This document shows positions 35,655 to 43,984 of a stretch of DNA of 64,000 nucleotides, piece after piece. Position 1 is the first letter of the stretch, and each line of letters starts with the position of its first letter. A model generated the notes under the pieces. It was not told the DNA's origin, did not search any database, and worked only from the letters and a program-made list of their open reading frames with translations. The stretch lies in the NCBI GenBank assembly GCA_963210315.1, contig OY723307.1, forward strand, positions 124,001 through 188,000, given 5' to 3'. This DNA comes from Rhynchopus euleeides (lineage: Eukaryota > Euglenozoa > Diplonemea > Diplonemida > Diplonemidae). A program made the position numbers and the translations under genes.

Positions 35655-36551
35655 GGGGGGGGGGGAAAGAAGAAGGTGGGTGGGGGCGGGGGAGGGAGAA
35701 TTCACAACAGGAACACAGCGTAGATAAGGAGCCGGGGGTGTGGGTGGGGGAGGCCGGGAGGGGGTGCTCCTTAGAGGGACACACAAAACTCACGAACAAT
35801 TTTGAAGCGCACAGTGGTGTCGTTGCTTCACTCGCTGTCACATTTGAAAAATTTACTATGCTGCTGTTGTAGCGACGGCTTTTAGGCTGACATACCAAGC
35901 CCTGACATGACGTACACGGTTTGTACCAACACATTGTTTTTTTTGAGTTCGTGTGGGGGAGAGACTTGTATTTATTTGTGACGAGTACGCTAGGTTTTTC
36001 GTTTATTCTGAAAAGCTCTCCATGAGAGAGTCAGCCAGAAGGTGGGTTTTTCGAAGAGGTCTCGTTCGGATTGCTTTTCTTTATTTTTCTGTTCAGACTT
36101 CTGATGAGTGCCCTCCGACGCCATCGGAAGCAGCCCACCGTCCTGAGGTTCTTATCCCCGTTGTTTTTATTTCTTTCGTGTTTTTTGGATCGATATTTTT
36201 TTTAGTTCAGCAGAACAAAAACACGCCTCTTGCAGCAGTGTGGAAAATCCATAAAAAAATACGCAGGGCTCTGCGTCCAACGAGGTCACACAACATGGCA
36301 ATTGGATTCGTTGATTTGCTGTGTGCTCTGCCGACACCTCCGATCTGACCCGAGCCCAGCAGAGACACCACAAAGCACAACTCACAACCGCCTGCCTCTT
36401 TCTTTCCAAGGGGGGGGGGGGGCGTTCACGGCAAAACGTGCAGAGCCCTGGAAGGCCCTATTTTTCGACAATCAGAAACAGCGTCTGTCGGACGACTGAG
36501 TGGTGACTGTCGGGAACGCTTCTCGCCTTTGTTCACTTTTTTATAGGATTT
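35655..36551. other. No gene recognised
   Basis: No domain-bearing frame. The region has T-rich stretches and one G-run at 36410-36422. Confidence 0.5.
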
Positions 36552-36743
36552 TTTTTAAGCACACTCGTGTGAGCGGAAAGCGCCCCACCACAGCTGCAAC
36601 CAAACGTGCTCTATACACTAACCCCACCCTTCATCAGGCTCAGGGTGTGATCAGTTCAGGGTTTTGTGTGTAGAAGCGTCAACGCAACAAACAAAAGGAA
36701 ATTCATCAGAGCGGTTGTAGCTGTGAAGTGATAGGGCGCTTTT
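36552..36743 (+). repeat. Diverged solo A-B unit
   Basis: It resembles the A arm-core-B arm unit of copy 1. Shared blocks are GAGCGGAAAG, CAAACGTGCTCTA, CTTCATCAGGC, the core with one mismatch (36668-36686) and a final TGTGAAGTGA...TTTT. The orientation is that of copy 2. There is no coding body. It is older than the other units. Confidence 0.6.
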
Positions 36744-37078
36744 GGACGCTGGCATGACAGCCACAAGCTATGAGAAGAGGAGCAGCCTTCAAGTCACAGT
36801 GACTATCCCAAAAAACGGCGTCCCTGGGTAGGGGGGTGGTGGTGGGGATGGGGCAGAATTCATCCCATTTTGAATCATTTCCGTAGTTTGTTTCTCCCTC
36901 TTTCCCGTGACGTTTCTCTATTTTTTCGTTCTGCGGATTTTTTTTAAAAGTCGGCGGAGACCAGTAATATACGAGAGGGGTGAGTGGGGTGGGGGAGGAC
37001 AAGAACACCTGCCCCCTCCCCCACACCCCTCCCTGACCGTGATTTTTTGGCTGGTCTCAGATGTCACTCAGCCCTCTT

Positions 37079-37585
37079 TCAGAGGGACAGAGGCGCCTTG
37101 GTTGCCGCGCGGCAGAAGAGCTTGGTGTACCTTGCAAAGGTGGAGGGGGTCACATGCGCGTCGAAGTCAATCGCCTTGAAGAACTGGCGCTCCAGCCGCC
37201 CGACCTCAGCCAGCGTGACGCCCCCGATTGTTGCGTAGCGGGTGTTGCTGAAGGGCTCGTCGTTGACGTACTTGCTCACAATCACCAGTGCGGCGAGTGC
37301 GATGCGGTGCTTGTTGAAGTCGGTGATCAGCATCCCGGTGAACTCCACCATCCGGTCGATCATGCATGCAGTCATGATGAGCTCCTCAGCACCTGCACCG
37401 GTCAGCTTCACCCACCTCGCCAGGTAGTCCGCCATGGAGACGCCCACCTCGTGCCGGGCGTCGAAGACAGTCGGGTGCCCGCCCTCATCGTCGCAGACAA
37501 TGTCGAGGTTCTTTGCCAGAACCGAAATCGCCTGCTCAGAGGTCAGCTTGCCCTCCAGCACACGGGGAGACGTGATGGCCTGCAT
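37079..37585 (-). CDS. PHO80-like (P/U-type) cyclin
   Basis: 168 residues, single exon. Known role of the family: small cyclins that bind and activate a PHO85/CDK-type kinase in nutrient or cell-cycle signalling. The fold is recognised from the ordered blocks SMADYLARWVKL, a helix ending MIDRMVEF, NKHRIALAALVIVSKYVND, and YATIGGVTLAEVGRLERQFFKAIDFD, which is the PHO80-type cyclin box. It is short but close to the length of minimal P/U-type cyclins, with few residues outside the box. The ATG at 37585 is the first in frame. A possible polyadenylation context was not judged. The nearest gene is the LRR-CH gene 1.4 kb away on the same strand. Confidence 0.82.
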   Translation of the reverse strand: MQAITSPRVLEGKLTSEQAISVLAKNLDIVCDDEGGHPTVFDARHEVGVSMADYLARWVKLTGAGAEELIMTACMIDRMVEFTGMLITDFNKHRIALAALVIVSKYVNDEPFSNTRYATIGGVTLAEVGRLERQFFKAIDFDAHVTPSTFARYTKLFCRAATKAPLSL

Positions 37586-39025
37586 TGTACCCTTTTCCGG
37601 ACTTCCTGCCCTGATGGGTAAAAGAGCAACGGGTAGGTCACTGCTCAGATGCTGATCAGCTCCGCGGGGGTGTCGCTCTTGTGTAGTTTTCTGTTCAGAA
37701 ATAAAGTCCAGACAGACAAGGGAACCGCGCAGGGTGGGGCCTGAGGTTGCGATTCGAGCCCAGGGGATTGCACACGCGGGTTCTGTTGAAGGGAGAGACG
37801 AGCAGGGAGTTCCCCCAAAAGGATGAGGTTTAGGATATCAGGATATCACAGCCACCAAACCGGCAGGCTGTAAAACGTTTGTGTTGTATCTGGACGAAAG
37901 GACGGGCTGCTCACAGAAGAAGCAAATAAAGGGATTGCTATGATTTGCTGTGTGCCTTCGGGACCCTCGTTGATACGGGTGTTGCAGAAATACCACCTGG
38001 CAGAGGAGGGTGCGTGGGGTGTGTGGTGTGGCGGGCCATGTGGTGGAGGCGGTATCGGGACCTTTAAACAACATTGCACTGTTGGGGGGTTGGGGTGCGC
38101 TGGGGTGCACTGGGGAGGGGGGAGGGTGGGTCATCTGCAGCGGCCTGTTGTTCCTTCGGACACGCCAGCCCAGTCTGCCTCACGCCAACACCGTGCCACC
38201 CCACCCCCGCCCTCGGGCACGCTCCCCCAACATCCCAACCAGACGCAGAACGGTGAAGCTGAGAAACCACCCCCCCTGAGCTCGGTCCTTATGGTTCAGC
38301 AGAGAGAGCACATCACACCCACGGCCTGTCTCACGGGGTCAGGCGACACGCGCACACGGGGGTTTATGTTGTTGCAGAAGAGTCGAACACACCAGAAGCA
38401 CAACCTTGCCCCTTCAGGTGGGTCCTCTCCACTGTAGCACACACACACACACACACACATGTATACGTTATTTGTATGTTGAATGGAGGTCGCACCGAGA
38501 GAAATCTGATGTGCGAAACCTCCACATTCACACATTTGTCAGGAATAGCTGTGTTGCTGCGTCTGCTCACCCCACCCCCCCACCCCTCCCAACACCCCCC
38601 CGGGTTTGCATTTCCACTCATGCACCCCCCCAAAAAACTGCCCCCTCCCCCCCCCCCCTCCAGACAAGAAGAATTCACAAGAAATGTCACAACCCCAACA
38701 CGGCTGGCTCTGTGTTCGGAACAAAAACAAAACAATACAACACGCTGTCACTCTCACATTGCGCACAACACGCGCGCCAAGCCGATCCGATTCGCTCTTT
38801 CTTCGCCCCCCCCCCCCCCACACACACATGCTTTGCCCATGTTGTTTGGCTGCCTCTCTCTCTGACCAGACGAGAAACAAGAGCCAAGTTCAAACCCCAC
38901 CCCTCCCCTCCCCTGCCGCTTCGCCGCAACACCGGCGAAGCGGAATTCCCACCCACCCCACCCCGTAGAAACCCTGTTTGAAACGCACTGCCCCACCCTA
39001 TCCCACCCCAGCACTCAACAGCACT
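37586..39025. other. Intergenic, no gene recognised
   Basis: Spacer between the cyclin and the LRR-CH gene. It holds a CA microsatellite (38439-38458) and C-runs (38570-38665, 38807-38820). Confidence 0.6.
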
Positions 39026-41751
39026 TCAGCTGGTGGTCATGCTGTAGACGGTGCCCGCCTCGTCTCCGGAGGACTCTGTGTCATCGATGCCGATGCTGTC
39101 GAAGCTCCCATCGAGCCGCCCCCTCGCGCGGGACTCGAGCTGCCGGATGCGGAGGCGGTCCTCTTGCCGCTGCTTGCGGTAGAGCATCACCTCGCGGACC
39201 AGGCGGTCCTGAAGGGACTTCGCCTTCTGCGAGCTTGCATTCTCATGCTCCAGCAGGGCGAGGAGGAGGAGGGACACGTAGGCAGCGACATGGGAGTCGT
39301 TGTCCATCAGGGCTTCGCCCTCAGGGGGCCGGGGGACGCCGAGGCGCTTCTCCGCGACATCCAGTGCCTTGCGCACATTCTCGGCACCCCTGTTGGGGTT
39401 CAGGTTGTGGAAGTCCGGCAGGAACGCCGCGCTGCTGCCGTGCAGCAGCGCGCACAGCACCACCCCGTCGACCCACCCTGCGAAGGCGGTGCCCCCGCCA
39501 CCCGCCGCCTGCTGCCACTCCGCGAGGGCACTGCCGTATGCAGAGGGGTTGAGCTGCAGGCGGGCCGCGACACGCCCTGCGATGCACTGCACAAAGTCAC
39601 CCGACACCTTCGGTGCCTCCGGGAGGGGCGAGGCGGCAGGCGCTTCTGCGGGCACCGCGGGGCTGCGGTAGGTCTGCGTCGCCTTGGCCCAGGCCTGCGC
39701 CGGGGCGCGTGTGGTGGGGGATCTCAGAGGCGGCTCCGCCGCAGAGGTGCTGCGGGGCGAGGCTGGCTCGGAGGTGTGCTTTTTGGAGTGGACGGTCTTC
39801 TTCACAACACGGACCTGCTTTTTGCGCGCCTTCCCCGAAAGGTCCGTCTTGTTGATCTGCATGGAAACCGACGTGGGGGACGCGCTCCGCACCTCGCGAG
39901 TCGGCGAGCGGGGGGACACCAGGACCAGGCAGTCGGGTGCCTGGGTCTCCAGCGCTGTCGGCCACTCCTCCCGCGCAAGGTCATCCTCTGTCGTGAGCAT
40001 CCCCGCCATCAGCCCGCGCACCTTCGCCGCAGGCTCACCCGGGGAGAGGCTAGGCGACAGCGTGGGGCTGCGGTGCAGGCTGCCCACACGCTGCTGCAGC
40101 TCCTCGTGGCTGATGGTAGTGCCGTCGACGCTCTTCTCCAGAAGAGCCTCTAGGTCAGTACACTCCTGCAGGAGAAGGTCGATCACCTGTGAGGGGATGC
40201 GCGTGCGTGGGTGGGTAGCTGGGGGGGAAGACGGTGTGGCCCCCCCCCGCACAGCTTCCCCACCGGACATCATGCATGCTAGCTGCTGTGGGGGAGTCGC
40301 CCCCCAACACCCACCCCCACCCCCACCCCCACCCCCTCAACCTCATCCTCACCCAAACATACCAGGCACCTTGCCGTTGCCGGGAGCCCCGGTTGCACGT
40401 AGATGGGGTTGCCCGACAGGCAGAGGTGGTCCAGTGTCGGCACACGCACCACGTGGTTCAGCTGGTCCCAGTCAGAGAGCCTGCACCCTGACAGGTCGAG
40501 TGAGTGGAGGGAGACCAGCCACGGCCCGATGCCCTTCACGTCTGAGATGGGGTTGTCTGCGGCGTTCAGCACCTGGAGGCCCTCGGCGTGCACCTCGTGC
40601 TGCGTCCCGTCCGTGCCGCCCATCAGGATCGCGAGGGAGGGGATGGAGTTCTGCGAGACATCCAGCGACGTCAGCCCCTTGCACTGCCCCAGATACTCCA
40701 GCTTCGAGATGCGGTTCCCCGACACGCTCAGCTCGGTCAGCCCCGTGAGGGCCTGCAGCGCGGAGGGGATCTCCTCCCAACCGCAGGACACGGCGTGCAG
40801 CTTCGTCAGCATCAGCAGCTTCTCGCTGCCCTCCAGAGCCCTGGTCAGGTCAAACCCTCCGGGGGCACCCGTGACGGACAGCCGCGCGATGGGGCCGGCT
40901 ATTCTGGGGAGCACCTCCGACACCACGCAGGATTCCATCGACAGCTCCGTCAGGCTGGGGAACGCATCCAGCCCGCTCTGCAGGGCACACCCCTCGCTGA
41001 GGGTCAGCGTGTCGATCCCGGCATCCGCCTTCACATGGATGACGTGGATCCCCGCGAGCTGCAGATGCGTCGCGCTGGAGAAGAGCTGCAGGTTGATTTC
41101 CGACACCTCCGCACCCCCCTCCGCTGTCTCTGCAGGGTCACGCTTGAAACGGATCATCTCCAGCCTCGAGAAGAACGCCGTGATCTCAGACAGCGCCTTC
41201 TCATCCTCCTCCGGGAAGAAGAAGCAGCTGTCCTCCCCAGCTCTCAGGTGCCTCTGCAGCTCACGGTGCTTCGCGTTGACATGGCGTGCGGTTTTCGTCA
41301 AAAGCGCAAGCGTCTGCTTCTGGCTGAGGACATCATCCCCCCCCGTGTGGATAAAGCTCTGGATCCCACACATCACCTCATCCGCTTTTGCAGGGGATGC
41401 CATCTCCGCATCCCCTTCGTAGTTATGCGACGGGGCCCCGTGGAGAAGCGCAGACCCGCCAGCGGAGTCGCCTGCTGAGAACGCCGTGGGAAAACTCTCC
41501 TCCCGGTGGTGGTCCTGCCCAGCCTGCAGAGGCTGAACAGCAGCAGCGGGTGGCTGCGGCGAACCGAGCCCTGCGAGTGACGGGGCGTCGGGGGCAGCCG
41601 GCGAGGCAGCTGTGGGTGTGGAGGCGGATGCGGCTGCCGGTGGGGGAGTCGCAGTGGCAGAGGGCTGTGACATCTTCGCGGAGATGCTGCTCTTCAGCCC
41701 CCCGAGGAACCCCTTCGTCTTCGTGAGGATGTCCTCCCCATCGTCAGGCAT
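39026..41751 (-). CDS. LRR plus calponin-homology protein (LRCH-like), two exons
   Basis: Proposed exons 41751-40363 and 40186-39026 give 849 residues. Exon 1 has an Ala/Pro/Ser-rich N-terminus (about 25-100) and leucine-rich repeats (about 245-463, e.g. LTELSVSGNRISKL, LHSLDLSGC). Exon 2 has a linker, a calponin-homology domain (about 663-784; FAGWVDGVVLCALLHG, LPDFHNLNPNRGAENVRKALDVAEKRLGVPR) and a coiled coil (about 789-829). Splicing closes the last repeat as NPIYVQPGLPATARCL-VIDLL, the usual LRR end pattern. LRR followed by CH is the LRCH architecture, linked in animals to the actin cytoskeleton. The alternative is two separate genes, the second starting at an ATG at 40273 that here falls in the intron. 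Confidence 0.7.
40187..40362 (-). other. Predicted intron of the LRR-CH gene
   Basis: 176 bp with a GTATGT donor (40362-40357) and a CCCCTCACAG acceptor (40196-40187). Both junctions are phase 0, so the frame continues. The interior holds a GGGGGT microsatellite (about 40305-40340) and a G-run. It is the only intron I can support in the window. An alternative donor three codons upstream (AAG/GTGCCT) would break the frame. Confidence 0.65.
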
Positions 41752-41924
41752 TGTGTTTGTGTTGTGGGGTGTTTTTCAGGGTGGGGAATCGAGAAGGGGT
41801 GTATATATACCAGGTGTAGCAGAGAGAGACAGAGATGGAGGGAGAGGGGCGTAGAGTCCCCAAAGCCACCCGTCAGCCCCCTTGAGAACCCCCTCCCCTC
41901 CTCCCCTCCCCAAAAAAGATTCTA

Positions 41925-42024
41925 AAGAAAAAAAATGCGAGAGGAGAGGGTGGATGTGAGGAGGTCAAGAGGCCTTCAAATTTCAAAAGATACAGACACG
42001 GCAAAGGCACGGCAGGGAATACCC
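41925..42024 (+). repeat. 100-bp direct repeat S, copy 1
   Basis: Begins AAAGAAAAAAAATGCGAGAG and ends CAGGGAATACCC. The same 100 bp occur at 51808-51907, so copy 2 and the element after it are bracketed by them. Here the repeat runs directly into a variant core, GCATTGGACGCTTCCACC (42028-42045). Confidence 0.8.
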
Positions 42025-42104
42025 TTTGCATTGGACGCTTCCACCTGTTGAACGGGCTCCACCTCTTGCACTTTGAAACCCCCCCCCCCCATATTTTTTT
42101 TTTT

Positions 42105-42217
42105 ACGCACACGACTTTCGCGCGGAAAGTGTCATTCAGCTCTGCCAAACGTGCTCTACACACCACCCCCTTCATCAGGCAAGTGGGTTTGTAAGTGTGT
42201 GTGGAAGCGTCAACGCA
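42105..42217 (+). repeat. A1 terminal repeat of copy 2
   Basis: The A arm starts after a T-run (TTTTTTACGCACACG) and ends in the core 42199-42217. It is the same arm as in 7932-8027 and 2909-3003. Confidence 0.85.
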
Positions 42218-42235
42218 CATTTATTTTTAGTGAGA

Positions 42236-42965
42236 AGAGTCAGAAGCAGCGAAAAGGGACGAGCGGAGCCGCCAAAGCGCGTGAACAAAAGCAGCGGGGA
42301 CGCGTGTGTTTTACAGGACCGCCAAAGCGCGTGAACAAAAGCAGCGGGGACGCGTGTGTTTTACAGGAGCAGCGGGGTGAAGGAACAGCGGTGGTGAAGG
42401 ACAGCAGAGCGGGTGTGTTTTGAAGGGCCGCCAAAGCGCGTGAACAAAAGCAGCGGGGACGCGTGTGTTTTACAGGACCGCCAAAGCGCGTGAACAAAAG
42501 CAGCGGGGACGCGTGTGTTTTACAGGAGCAGCGGGGTGAAGGAACAGCGGTGGTGAAGGACAGCAGAGCGGGTGTGTTTTGAAGGGCCGCCAAAGCGCGT
42601 GAACAAAAGCAGCGGGGACGCGTGTGTTTTACAGGACCGCCAAAGCGCGTGAACAAAAGCAGCGGGGACGCGTGTGTTTTACAGGAGCAGCGGGGTGAAG
42701 GAACAGCGGTGGTGAAGGACAGCAGAGCGGGTGTGTTTTGAAGGGCCGCCAAAGCGCGTGAACAAAAGCAGCGGGGACGCGTGTGTTTTACAGGACCGCC
42801 AAAGCGCGTGAACAAACGCAGCGGGGACGCGTGTGTTTTACAGGAGCAGCGGGGTGAAGGACCAGCGGTGGTGACGGACAGCAGAGCGTGTGTGTTTTAC
42901 AGGGGCGCCAAAGCGCGTGAACAAAAGCAGCGGGGTGAAGGATCAGCGGGTGTGAAGGACAGCTA
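42236..42965. repeat. Minisatellite leader of copy 2
   Basis: Same about 50-bp units and higher-order period as 7080-7735, reading GCCAAAGCGCGTGAACAAAA on the plus strand. It has roughly one higher-order repeat more than copy 1. It lies between A1 and gag. Confidence 0.88.
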
Positions 42966-42997
42966 GAGGCGTACGACAAGCAGAGTAGTGAGGAAAG

Positions 42998-43984
42998 ATG
43001 GACGTCGACTGGGCTTTGGTCGAGGTGCCGGCCCTCTCTATGGAGCCCGCAGCGGAGCCGATGCAGCACTGCGTGTTCCCCACATGCGCCACCGTCCATG
43101 AGGGCGGAACGGCGCACGCATGCAACGCCTGCGGACAAGCCACGACGAGGACATGTGTGCGGGCGCATCTGCACCCGAAGGCGGTGGCGGACGCCTTCGT
43201 CGCCCACATGGGCAGCGCCGGATGGGTATGCCCAATGTGCGCGTGGACGAAGATGCAGGCAGGCGGCGCGGCAGCAGCGGAGGAGGCCGCTGAAGAGGAG
43301 GACGGGCTGGGGGCGCTGCCCCAACTGGGAGCCGGTGAAGGGCTCAACATGGAGGCGCGCATGACTCGGCTGGAGGCGAAGGTGGAGGAGCAGGCCGAGA
43401 CCATCGCCGATCTGCAGAGGCAGCTGCAGGAGGCTGACGAGGGGTTGCCGGACGACTTCTCGCCATACGCGGTCGCGACGTGGCGCCCTGGCATATGGAA
43501 GGGCGCGGTGCGGCGGCAGATCCGGGCAGAGGTGTCCCGCGTGTTCCGGGAGGCGAGCCTGCCAGCGTCGGGCACAGATGCGGGGGAATGGATGCACAGC
43601 CTCCGCAAATGCTTCGAGCACTTCGACGACGTGCTAAAGCTCATGAAGATGAACACGGAGGAGGAACCCAGCCTGCTGCCCCTGCACCGCATCGTGTGCG
43701 AAATGTCGGCTCTGGCCTGCCTCACGGGGTATGTGGCACGTGCCTACTACGAGCACAAGGCGAAGAACATCCCACCCCTCACGTTCTCGGCGTCTCTGCA
43801 CCAGCGGCTGGTGGGAGAGGCGAATGATGCGCAGGCGAAGGCGAACCCGCGCCGTTTGGTACCACCGCGTGTGCAACAGGGGGCTGACCCGCGCTACACG
43901 CCGTACCCCACCGGGAAGACGGGAAAGGGGGCGGAGCAGAGGGCAGTGGGAAAGGGGTCGAAAGGGCCCCGCGGGGGACAGTGA
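42998..43984 (+). CDS. Gag-like protein of copy 2
   Basis: 328 residues, almost the same as the copy 1 protein. An N-terminal Cys/His cluster, a central coiled coil (about 118-150) and a basic, Gly-rich end are visible. It is the first gene of the element. Its last bases overlap the start of the RT frame by four bases. Looks whole. Confidence 0.72.
   Translation: MDVDWALVEVPALSMEPAAEPMQHCVFPTCATVHEGGTAHACNACGQATTRTCVRAHLHPKAVADAFVAHMGSAGWVCPMCAWTKMQAGGAAAAEEAAEEEDGLGALPQLGAGEGLNMEARMTRLEAKVEEQAETIADLQRQLQEADEGLPDDFSPYAVATWRPGIWKGAVRRQIRAEVSRVFREASLPASGTDAGEWMHSLRKCFEHFDDVLKLMKMNTEEEPSLLPLHRIVCEMSALACLTGYVARAYYEHKAKNIPPLTFSASLHQRLVGEANDAQAKANPRRLVPPRVQQGADPRYTPYPTGKTGKGAEQRAVGKGSKGPRGGQ

Noticed and set aside
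38978-40153. 391-codon plus-strand open frame
   Set aside because: It is antisense to the calponin-homology exon and has low-complexity Arg/Leu/Gly content.
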